Shown here: positions 9,554 to 16,505 of the stretch, one piece after another | Position numbering within the stretch: the first letter of the stretch is position 1 | Layout of the letters: each line of letters opens with the position of its first letter | Origin: BOG-908 sp963795825 | GTDB lineage: Bacteria > Pseudomonadota > Alphaproteobacteria > Acetobacterales > Acetobacteraceae | NCBI GenBank assembly: GCA_963795825.1 | Contig: CAWCIW010000001.1 | Span: 1,550,001-1,614,000, forward strand | Direction of reading: 5' to 3' | Length of the DNA stretch: 64,000 nucleotides | Notes under the pieces: model-generated | What the model saw: the letters and a program-made list of their open reading frames with translations, nothing else | The model's database searches: none | What the model was told of the DNA's origin: nothing | Program-made: the position numbers and the translations under genes

Positions 9554-10737
9554 TATCTCACCTCCAGATCGGCTTGCAGCGCACCTGCGGCCTTGATGGC
9601 CTGCAGGATGCTGATCAGGTCGCGCGGGCCCACGCCCAGCGCGTTCAGACTGGCCACCAAGTCGCGCAATGTCGGCGCTGCCGTCAGCAAGCCGAGTTTG
9701 TGGTCGTGCTCGGTATCGATGCTGATCGTGCTGCGCGGAACCTTGGTTGTTCTGCCGGCGCTGAACGGTCCGGGCTGGCTGACCTCCGGCGTTTCGGACA
9801 CGCGTATGGTGAGATTGCCCTGCGCTATCGCCACCGTGCTGATGCGCACGTTGGCGCCCATCACGATCGTGCCGCTCGTCTCGTCGATCACCACGATCGC
9901 GGGCGTGTCGGGCTCGACGCGCAATTCCTCGATGTCGGTCAGCGCGGAAATAACGTCGTGCCCATGCAGGTTCAGCGCCACCGTGCGCGGATCCGTGGCG
10001 CGCGCGGTGCCCGGCCCGAGCGCCATGTTGATCGCGTTCTCCATCCGGCGTGCTGTGGTGAGGTCCGGGTTGCGCAATGCCAGCGCCACCTCGTTTTGTG
10101 CACCGAGTGCGAAGGCCACCTCGCGTTCCACGATCGCGCCGTTGGCGATCTTGCCCGATGTCGGCACGTTGCGCGTGACTGACGATCCCGACGCACCGCG
10201 CGCGGCGATCGCACCCGTCGTCACCGCACCCTGGCCCACACCATATACTTCGCCGTCGGCTGCCAGCATCGGTGTCACGAGCAGGGTGCCGCCGGAGAGA
10301 TTTGTCGCGTCGCCGATCGCCGATACCGAAACGTCGATACGGCTGCCGGTGCGCGCGAAAGCGGGCAGATTGCCTGTCACCATCACGGCGGCGACGTTCT
10401 TCGTCTGCAATTTGGCGATCTGGTCGCGCGTGTTGACGCCGAGGCGTTCCAACATGCCAACGAGCGATTCCCGGGTGAACACGGCATTGTCCAGCTTGTC
10501 CCCGGTGCCGTTGAGGCCGACGACGAGGCCGTAGCCGACGAGCTGGTTCTCGCGCACGCCTTCGACGTCCGCGATATCCTTCACCCGGATCTGCGCACGC
10601 GCGGCGCCAGGCAGCGCCGCGGACAGTGCAGCGCAAAGCAGCAGGCAGATGCGCCATGTTTGCAGTCCGGCAACTATTGCGCGCCATCCTGCGGGCGCCC
10701 CGGCGGCCTTTGCTTCTGGTTTGGCTTCTTGCGACAT
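9553..10737 (-). CDS. flgI: Flagellar P-ring protein
   Basis: FlgI forms the periplasmic P ring, the bushing around the flagellar rod. The protein of about 394 residues has a long basic N-terminal region followed by a signal peptide core ICLLLCAALSAALPGAARA, and the mature protein opens with QIRVKDIADVEGVRENQLVGYG, highly typical of FlgI. The C-terminal NALGVGPRDLISILQAIKAAGAL is also characteristic. The ATG at 10737 (MSQEAKPE) is chosen over one 39 bp upstream that lies close to fliX. fliX is divergent across 71 bp, the same arrangement known from Caulobacter, where FliX links flagellar assembly to gene expression. Confidence 0.95.
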   Translation of the reverse strand: MSQEAKPEAKAAGAPAGWRAIVAGLQTWRICLLLCAALSAALPGAARAQIRVKDIADVEGVRENQLVGYGLVVGLNGTGDKLDNAVFTRESLVGMLERLGVNTRDQIAKLQTKNVAAVMVTGNLPAFARTGSRIDVSVSAIGDATNLSGGTLLVTPMLAADGEVYGVGQGAVTTGAIAARGASGSSVTRNVPTSGKIANGAIVEREVAFALGAQNEVALALRNPDLTTARRMENAINMALGPGTARATDPRTVALNLHGHDVISALTDIEELRVEPDTPAIVVIDETSGTIVMGANVRISTVAIAQGNLTIRVSETPEVSQPGPFSAGRTTKVPRSTISIDTEHDHKLGLLTAAPTLRDLVASLNALGVGPRDLISILQAIKAAGALQADLEVR

Positions 10738-10808
10738 GCCGATAGAAAAACACACAGAAGTTTCCGGAACGTGCATCCGGCACCGCGAAAACTGAAAAGG
10801 ACCCGCTC

Positions 10809-11237
10809 ATGCGCATTGACCCGCCAGCCCCGCCGCCTTCGCCGATTGCGTCGCGCGCCATGCGCCGCACCAGGCGCCCCGGTGACGAATTTGCCGTGCC
10901 GGAGGACGGCCAGAGTGAGGAGAGCGCCGCCACGAATGCCAGCCAGCAGGCGCCGGCTTTGGTCGGCCTCACCTGCCTGCTCGCGCAGGATGCTGCGGCC
11001 GCGCCCGCCGGCGCCGACGCAGGCGAGGCCGCACGCGCCGCGGTCGGGCAGGGCAGGGCCCTTTTGGGCGCGCTCGCCGGTTTGCAGATTGCCGCGTTGG
11101 GCGGCGACGGCGTGCAGGCCCGCCAGACCCTCGCGGACCTTGCGCGCGCGCTGCCGGAGAGCGCCGATCCCGGGCTGGATGCCGTGTTGCGCGCGATCGC
11201 CCAGCGCGCTGCCATCGAGCTGGCCCGCGCCGGGTAG
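10809..11237 (+). CDS. fliX: Flagellar assembly regulator FliX
   Basis: The 142-residue protein matches FliX, a cytoplasmic regulator that in Caulobacter acts together with the sigma-54 activator FlbD and couples flagellar class II assembly to later gene expression. Its N-terminal 60 residues are Pro/Ala-rich and probably disordered. The conserved C-terminal part contains GQGRALLGALAGLQIAALGG near residue 80 and ESADPGLDAVLRAIAQRAAIELAR at the end. Position divergent from flgI supports the call. FlbD itself is not in the window, but a sigma-54 promoter is present before flgE. Confidence 0.8.
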   Translation: MRIDPPAPPPSPIASRAMRRTRRPGDEFAVPEDGQSEESAATNASQQAPALVGLTCLLAQDAAAAPAGADAGEAARAAVGQGRALLGALAGLQIAALGGDGVQARQTLADLARALPESADPGLDAVLRAIAQRAAIELARAG

Positions 11238-11291
11238 CCCGCCTCCGCTCGCCGCCAGCCCGCTCGCGCACGCGGCCCCGACGCGCGCACG

Positions 11292-11335
11292 CGTCCGCCC
11301 CAGCGCGCTTACGCGCCCGCCCCAGCGCGCTTTCG
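11292..11335. repeat. Two-copy 22 bp direct tandem repeat
   Basis: CGTCCGCCCCAGCGCGCTTA-type units at 11292-11313 and 11314-11335 differ at two positions. They lie in the fliX-dksA gap just upstream of the dksA promoter. No function is apparent. Confidence 0.7.
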
Positions 11336-11343
11336 CGCGACGC

Positions 11344-11372
11344 TTGGCGCGGCCGGTCCGCTTCTCTATAAG
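11344..11372 (+). promoter_or_regulatory. Probable sigma-70 promoter of dksA
   Basis: TTGGCG (11344-11349) and TATAAG (11367-11372) are separated by exactly 17 bp. Both are close to consensus and unusual in this GC-rich sequence. The transcript would start near 11379, about 60 bases before the dksA start codon. Confidence 0.55.
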
Positions 11373-11441
11373 CCGCGCCAGTAACGGGACCGATCGCCAG
11401 ATGGCCGCCGCCCCTACCAGGAATGACGAGGACCGGCCGAC

Positions 11442-11858
11442 ATGATGCTGACGCTGCCTCCCGACTATCGTCCCGCCGACAGTGAAGAATTCATGAACCC
11501 GCTCCAGCTGGAGTATTTCCGCCAGAAGCTGCTGCGCTGGCGGGCGGACCTGCTGCGCGATGCGGACGACACCCTGGCCAGCCTGGGCGAAGGCGGCATT
11601 CTGGAGGCCGACATCACGGACCGCGCCAGCGTCGAGACCGACCGCGCGCTCGAGCTGCGCACAAGGGACCGCGCGCGCAAGCTGGTCTCCAAGATCGACC
11701 AGGCGCTGCAGCGTATCGAGGGCGGGCAGTACGGCTATTGCGAGGAGACCGGCGAGCCGATCGGCCTGCGTCGGCTGGAGGCCCGGCCGATCGCCACGAT
11801 GTCTCTCGAGGCCCAGGAGCGACACGAGAAAATGGAAAGAGTCCACCGCGACGAGTGA
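11442..11858 (+). CDS. dksA: RNA polymerase-binding transcription factor DksA
   Basis: DksA enters the secondary channel of RNA polymerase and, with ppGpp, retunes initiation during starvation. The 138-residue protein has the coiled-coil tip motif ADITDRASVETDRALELR near residue 55, whose DxxD pair corresponds to the two essential tip aspartates. The globular part reads YCEETGEPIGLRRLEARPIA: only the first of the four zinc-finger cysteines remains, as is normal for alphaproteobacterial DksA, so the fold should be zinc-independent. A good promoter lies about 70 bp upstream. The gene follows fliX and is convergent with ruvX. Confidence 0.95.
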   Translation: MMLTLPPDYRPADSEEFMNPLQLEYFRQKLLRWRADLLRDADDTLASLGEGGILEADITDRASVETDRALELRTRDRARKLVSKIDQALQRIEGGQYGYCEETGEPIGLRRLEARPIATMSLEAQERHEKMERVHRDE

Positions 11859-12082
11859 GTGAAACGCGCCTCCACGCGTAGCGTGCCTTCGCACGACACG
11901 GTCATCTGGCGCGCGTTTCCTGCGCTCCGGTGCTCATGGCCCCAAACGGCCACTCCGCTCCGGTGCTCGGAAACGCACGCCAGCTAACTCGCCAGGCCGC
12001 GTTTCACGTGCCGGCACAAGCAAGCAAGTCGCTGGCTGTGACTGCGAGTGCGTATCTGAACCGTACATCGCGGGCCTAGATG

Positions 12083-12142
12083 CCGGCGTCATAGCAAAAG
12101 TTTTTTGCTTCTTTTTTGCAAAAAAGAAGGCCTTCCTTGCTT
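12083..12142. repeat. Intergenic inverted-repeat element, copy 3 (right arm only)
   Basis: A complete right arm is present, with GGCGTC, GCAAAAG and the CTTC..GAAG hairpin at 12110-12130. The left arm is missing or decayed; only a vague ACAAGCAAGCAAG remains near 12014. The element lies between the convergent genes dksA and ruvX and ends 3 bp from the ruvX stop. Confidence 0.75.
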
Positions 12143-12144
12143 AC

Positions 12145-12645
12145 TCAAACACTCCCAGAAGAAGCATCCAACGCCCCCTGCAGCATGTAAGCCGCGGCCA
12201 TCTGATCCACCACCGCCGCTCGCCGCTTGCGCGTCATATCCGCCTCGCTGATCAGAAACCGGTTCACCGCCGCGCTGGATAGCCGCTCATCCCACAGCAC
12301 CGCCGGCAACCCCGCCACCTCCGACAGCGCCCGTGCCCAGTCGCGTGCCGCCTGCGCCGCAGGCCCGAGCGTGCCGTCCATAGAGAGCGGCAGCCCCACC
12401 ACCAGCCCGCCGGCGTCCTGCGCGCGGGCGATCGCGGCGATCTCGGCGGCGTTCACCCCGAGCTTGCCGCGCCGCAGCGCCGTGTGCGGGCTGGCCAGCA
12501 TCAGGCTCACGTCGGAAATCGCCACCCCGATCACCCGCGCGCCGGGGTCAAGCCCCACCAGCCGTTGGCCGGGGCGCAGTCCGGCGCGCAAGGCGGCCAT
12601 GTTGATGACGGGCATGGCCGCGTTTATGGTCCGCGGCTTGCCCAT
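12145..12645 (-). CDS. ruvX: Holliday junction resolvase-like protein RuvX (YqgF)
   Basis: RuvX/YqgF is an RNase H-fold nuclease; in bacteria it processes the 5' end of pre-16S rRNA and may also act on recombination junctions. Motifs are GLDPGARVIGVAISD near residue 29, with the first acidic residue, LVVGLPLSMDGTLGP near 88, and LWDERLSSAAVNRFL near 125 with DQMAAAYMLQ at the end. The length of 166 residues is normal. ATG 12645 is taken as start; ATG 12615 is an alternative because the fold begins only after it. It is divergent from gatC across just 29 bp, so the promoters must overlap. Confidence 0.9.
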   Translation of the reverse strand: MGKPRTINAAMPVINMAALRAGLRPGQRLVGLDPGARVIGVAISDVSLMLASPHTALRRGKLGVNAAEIAAIARAQDAGGLVVGLPLSMDGTLGPAAQAARDWARALSEVAGLPAVLWDERLSSAAVNRFLISEADMTRKRRAAVVDQMAAAYMLQGALDASSGSV

Positions 12646-12674
12646 ACGCCATAACCCCAGAGGTTCCCCGCCGC

Positions 12675-12962
12675 ATGTCGCTCGATCCCGCGACCGTCCG
12701 CCGTATTGCCAAACTTGCCCGCATCCAGGTCGATGAGGGCGGTGTCGTCCGCCTGCAGGGCGAGCTGAACAACATACTCGGCTGGATCGAAACATTGTCC
12801 GAGGTCAACGTGGAGGGCGTGGCGCCGCTCACCGGCGGCGCGCAGATAGCGCTGCGCCTGCGCGAAGATGCCGTCACCGACGGGCGGATCGCCGACGCGA
12901 TACTGGCCAACGCGCCGGACCGTGTGGGCGCCTTTTTCACCGTGCCGAAAGTGGTCGAATGA
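12675..12962 (+). CDS. gatC: Asp-tRNA(Asn)/Glu-tRNA(Gln) amidotransferase subunit C
   Basis: GatC is the small stabilising subunit of the GatCAB amidotransferase, which makes Gln-tRNA and/or Asn-tRNA from mischarged tRNAs. The 95-residue protein has the expected ATVRRIAKLARIQV at its start, LNNILGWIETLSEVNVEGV in the middle and LREDAVTDG..ILANAPDR..FFTVPKVVE towards the end. It opens the gatCAB operon; its stop overlaps the gatA start as ATGA. Confidence 0.97.
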   Translation: MSLDPATVRRIAKLARIQVDEGGVVRLQGELNNILGWIETLSEVNVEGVAPLTGGAQIALRLREDAVTDGRIADAILANAPDRVGAFFTVPKVVE

Positions 12963-14428
12963 GCATGCTGACGGATCTGACCATCGCCGCGGCCGCTGCC
13001 GCCTTGCGCCGGCGGGACTTCACCGCGGTGGCGCTGACGCAGGCGCATCTCGACGCCATCGAAGCGCGCAATCCGCAACTCAATGCGTTCATCACCGTGA
13101 CACCCGAGCTGGCGCTGCAGCAGGCGGCATCGGCCGACGCCGCATTGGCCGACGGCAGCGCCGGCGTGCTGGCCGGCATACCGTTGGCGATCAAGGACCT
13201 GTTCTGCACCAAAGGCGTGCGCACCACGGCCGGCAGCCGAATCCTCGCGGATTTCGTGCCGCCGTACGAGAGCTCGGTCACCGCGAACCTGCTGCGCGAC
13301 GGCGCGGTGTTCGTGGGCAAGGCCAATCTGGACGAGTTCGCGATGGGCTCGTCGAATATGACGTCGGCGTTCGGCCCGGTGGAGAATCCGTGGAAGCGCG
13401 CCGGTGACGCCGCGGCGATACTGGTGCCTGGCGGCTCGTCGGGTGGCTCGGCCGCCGCCGTCTCCGCGCGCCTGGCGATGGGCGCCACCGGCACCGACAC
13501 CGGCGGCTCGATACGCCAGCCCGCCGCGTTCTGCGGCCTGGCCGGCGTCAAGCCCACATACGGCCGCTGCAGCCGCTGGGGCATTGTGGCGTTCGCAAGT
13601 TCGCTGGACCAGGCTGGGCCGTTCGCCCGCACCGTTGAGGATTGCGCGCTGCTGCTCGGCAGCATGGCGGGGTTTGACCCGAAGGACAGCACCAGCGCGG
13701 ACCTGCCGGTGCCGGATTTCGCCGCCGCCTGCCGGCGCGGCGTGGCCGGCCTGCGCATCGGCGTGCCGCGCGAATATCGCGCCGACGGCATGCCGGAAGC
13801 GGTGGACCGCCTGTGGCAGCAGGGCCTGGAATGGTTGCGCGCGGCCGGCGCCACGATCGTCGACGTATCCCTGCCGCACACGAAATACGGCCTGGCCACC
13901 TATTATATAGTAGCGCCCGCCGAAGCCTCCTCGAACCTGGCCCGCTATGACGGCGTGCGTTTTGGCCTGCGCGCGGAAGGCCACGACCTGACGGAGCTGT
14001 ACGAGCGCACGCGCGCGGCGGGGTTCGGCGCCGAAGTGCAGCGTCGCATCATGATCGGCACATACGTGCTCTCCGCCGGCTACTACGATGCGTATTACCT
14101 GCGGGCGCAGAAGGTGCGCGCGCTGATCCTGCGCGATTTCACCGAAGCGTTCGGGAAGGTGGATGCGCTGCTCACGCCGACCACGCCCACCGCCGCGTTC
14201 GCGCAGGGCGAGAAGATGGACGATCCCGTCGCGATGTATCTGAACGACGTGTTCACCGTGCCGGCGAGCATGGCGGGGGTTCCGGCGATGAGCGTTCCGG
14301 CGGGGCTCGATGCGCAGGGGCTGCCGCTGGGGTTGCAGGTGATCGGGCGACCGTATGACGAAGAGACGGTGTTTGCGGTATCGGCGGCGATCGAGGCGGC
14401 GGCGGATTTCACCGCGCGGCCGAAGTGA
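12959..14428 (+). CDS. gatA: Asp-tRNA(Asn)/Glu-tRNA(Gln) amidotransferase subunit A
   Basis: GatA is the amidase subunit that hydrolyses glutamine and passes ammonia to GatB. The 489-residue protein has the amidase-signature Ser-cisSer-Lys triad: the Lys in PLAIKDLFC near residue 79, GGSSGGSAAAVSA near 160 and GTDTGGSIRQPAAFCG near 180. The length is normal. The gene is coupled to gatC by an ATGA overlap. Unusually, an inverted-repeat element with terminator-like hairpins separates it from gatB. Confidence 0.97.
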   Translation: MSMLTDLTIAAAAAALRRRDFTAVALTQAHLDAIEARNPQLNAFITVTPELALQQAASADAALADGSAGVLAGIPLAIKDLFCTKGVRTTAGSRILADFVPPYESSVTANLLRDGAVFVGKANLDEFAMGSSNMTSAFGPVENPWKRAGDAAAILVPGGSSGGSAAAVSARLAMGATGTDTGGSIRQPAAFCGLAGVKPTYGRCSRWGIVAFASSLDQAGPFARTVEDCALLLGSMAGFDPKDSTSADLPVPDFAAACRRGVAGLRIGVPREYRADGMPEAVDRLWQQGLEWLRAAGATIVDVSLPHTKYGLATYYIVAPAEASSNLARYDGVRFGLRAEGHDLTELYERTRAAGFGAEVQRRIMIGTYVLSAGYYDAYYLRAQKVRALILRDFTEAFGKVDALLTPTTPTAAFAQGEKMDDPVAMYLNDVFTVPASMAGVPAMSVPAGLDAQGLPLGLQVIGRPYDEETVFAVSAAIEAAADFTARPK

Positions 14429-14429
14429 G

Positions 14430-14612
14430 GCAAGGCAAGCAGTCCTTTTTTGAAAAAAAGGACCAAAAAACTTTTGCGCCCCCACCTGCATCGAGGCTCC
14501 ACCTTATTTCGCAGCCGTATGCGATGGCAGAAGCAAATGGAGCCCCGATGCAGCCGTCGGAGCAAAAGTTTTTTGCTTCTTTTTTGCAAAAAAGAAGGCC
14601 TTGCTTCCTTCC
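14430..14612. repeat. Intergenic inverted-repeat element, copy 4 (GGAC/GAAG tips)
   Basis: The left tip is GTCC..GGAC (14442-14463) and the right tip GAAG type (14577-14598). Between them CTGCATCGAGGCTCCA (14486-14501) pairs with TGGAGCCCCGATGCAG (14537-14552) with one mismatch, a strong long hairpin. It lies inside the gatCAB operon, 1 bp after the gatA stop and 15 bp before the gatB start. Confidence 0.85.
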
Positions 14613-14627
14613 TTTCGGAGCCCCTCG

Positions 14628-16079
14628 ATGACCTACACACTAGAAGGCAACACAGGCACCTGGGAAATCGTCTGCGGCCTGGAAGTCCACGCCCAGGTCA
14701 TCAGCCGCTCCAAGCTCTTCTCCGGCGCGGCCACCGATTTCGGCGCCGACCCCAACACGCAGGTGAGCTTCGTCGACGCCGCGTTCCCCGGCATGCTCCC
14801 CGTGCTGAACCAGGAATGCGTGAGCCAGGCCGTGCGCACCGGCCTCGGGCTGAACGCGCAGATCAACCTGCACAGCCGGTTCGACCGCAAAAACTATTTC
14901 TACGCCGACCTGCCGAGCGGCTACCAGATCAGCCAGTTCGAACACCCGATCGTCGGCCGCGGTGAGGTGGAGATCGAGCTCGCCGACGGCAGCACGCGCC
15001 AGATCGGCGTCACCCGCCTGCACCTCGAGCAGGATGCGGGGAAATCCCTGCACGACCAGGACCCGGCGCGCTCGTTCATCGATCTCAACCGCTGCGGCGT
15101 GGCGCTGATGGAGATCGTCAGCGAGCCCGATATACGCACGCCCGAAGAAGCCGGCGCATATCTGCGCAAATTGCGCACGGTATTGCGCTATCTCGGCACC
15201 TGCGACGGCAACATGGACGAGGGCAGCATGCGCGCCGACGTCAACGTATCCGTCCGCCACGCCGGCGAGCCGTTCCGCACCCGCTGCGAGGTGAAGAACG
15301 TGAACTCCATACGCTTCGTGATGCTGGCGATCGAGGCCGAGGCGAAGCGCCAGGTCGAGATCTGGGAATCCGGCGGCGAGGTGCACCAGGAGACTCGGCT
15401 GTTCGACCCGTCGCGCAACGAGACCCGCAGCATGCGCAGCAAGGAAGACGCGCATGATTACCGCTATTTCCCCGATCCCGACCTGCTCCCGCTCGTGCTC
15501 GAGCAGGCATGGGTGGACGAACTGCGCGCGCATCTCCCGGAACTGCCTGATGCCAAGCGCGCGCGTTTCGTGCGCGACTACGGCTTGCCGGCTTACGATG
15601 CGGGCGTGCTGGTCGCCGAGCAGATCACCGCCGATTTCTTCGAGACGGTGGCGCGCGGGCGCGATGCGCGGCTCGCGGCTAACTGGATCACCGGCGATTT
15701 CTTCGCCGCCCTGAACCGCACCGGCCGCACCATCGAGACCAGTCCGGTGAGTGCGGCCAACCTCGGCGCGCTGCTCGATCTGCTGGCCGATGCCACGATC
15801 AACGGCCGCATCGCCAAGGAGGTGTTCGAGGCGATGGTGGAGACCGGCGCCGCTCCAGGCGAGATCGTGGAGGACCGCGGCCTGCGCCAGGTGACGGATA
15901 CCGGCGCGATCGACGCGGCGGTGGATGCGGTGCTGGCGGCCAATCCGGACAAGCTCGCGGAATACCATGGCGGCAAGGAGAAGCTGTTCGGCTTCTTCGT
16001 GGGGCAGGTGATGAAGAACATGGGCGGGAAAGGGAATCCGGCCCTTGTCAACGCGGCGCTGAAAACGCGCATAGGATAA
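14628..16079 (+). CDS. gatB: Asp-tRNA(Asn)/Glu-tRNA(Gln) amidotransferase subunit B
   Basis: GatB binds the mischarged tRNA and carries out the kinase/amidation step. The 483-residue protein shows WEIVCGLEVHAQVISRSKLF at its start, DLPSGYQISQFEHPI near residue 95, LEQDAGKSLHD near 135, DFNRCGV-like DLNRCGVALMEIVSEPD near 150 and the C-terminal YqeY-like tail with YHGGKEKLFGFFVGQVMK. The ATG at 14628 has a CGGAG ribosome-binding site 7 bp upstream, directly after the preceding repeat element. Confidence 0.97.
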   Translation: MTYTLEGNTGTWEIVCGLEVHAQVISRSKLFSGAATDFGADPNTQVSFVDAAFPGMLPVLNQECVSQAVRTGLGLNAQINLHSRFDRKNYFYADLPSGYQISQFEHPIVGRGEVEIELADGSTRQIGVTRLHLEQDAGKSLHDQDPARSFIDLNRCGVALMEIVSEPDIRTPEEAGAYLRKLRTVLRYLGTCDGNMDEGSMRADVNVSVRHAGEPFRTRCEVKNVNSIRFVMLAIEAEAKRQVEIWESGGEVHQETRLFDPSRNETRSMRSKEDAHDYRYFPDPDLLPLVLEQAWVDELRAHLPELPDAKRARFVRDYGLPAYDAGVLVAEQITADFFETVARGRDARLAANWITGDFFAALNRTGRTIETSPVSAANLGALLDLLADATINGRIAKEVFEAMVETGAAPGEIVEDRGLRQVTDTGAIDAAVDAVLAANPDKLAEYHGGKEKLFGFFVGQVMKNMGGKGNPALVNAALKTRIG

Positions 16080-16214
16080 GGAAGGCCTTCTTTTCTGAAG
16101 AAAAGAAGCAATAGACTTCTGACTCCGCTGTCGCGCGCCTGTCCGGAAATTCGCCGACAGGGAGCAAAAGCTTTTTGCTTCTTTTTCTCGAAAAAGAAGG
16201 CCTTGCCTTGCCTT
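16080..16214. repeat. Intergenic inverted-repeat element, copy 5 (CTGTCG core)
   Basis: The left tip has the symmetric CTTCTTTTCTGAAGAAAAGAAG form (16087-16108). The core stem is CTGTCG/CGACAG around a loop of about 20 bp, and the right tip is of the GAAG type. It starts at the base after the gatB stop and would terminate gatCAB before the tRNA gene. Confidence 0.85.
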
Positions 16215-16276
16215 CATTTGACCAACGAACCGCCACCCCCTAGAACACCAGGGCAAACGTCGTGTTGCATCCCGGA

Positions 16277-16369
16277 GGAGGGGTGGCCGAGTGGCTGAAG
16301 GCGGCGGTTTGCTAAACCGCTGAACGTTGTAAAGGCGTTCCGAGGGTTCGAATCCCTTCCCCTCCTCCA
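16277..16369 (+). tRNA. tRNA-Ser(GCU)
   Basis: A complete class II tRNA folds here: acceptor GGAGGGG pairs with CCCCTCC (16359-16365), followed by TGGCCGAG for the D arm. The anticodon loop TTTGCTAAA gives anticodon GCU for AGC/AGU serine codons. A long variable arm (GAACG..CGTTC) and the T arm GAGGGTTCGAATCCCTT follow. The 3' CCA is encoded (16367-16369). The base before CCA is T, whereas G is usual for serine tRNAs. Confidence 0.95.
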
Positions 16370-16505
16370 GAACTCTTCCCAAGTCGCGCAGCGCAACCGC
16401 AAGTCGTGACAAAGTATTTCGATATACGCGCACAACTCGATAATCGTGGACATGGCCGCCAAACCGCCGCAACAAGGCAGTTCGGAGAACAGTCGAAGGC
16501 TGGTG

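Noticed and set aside
14640..16475. Open frame of 611 codons opposite gatB and the tRNA
   Set aside because: It is a shadow of gatB with low-complexity composition and runs across a repeat and a tRNA gene.
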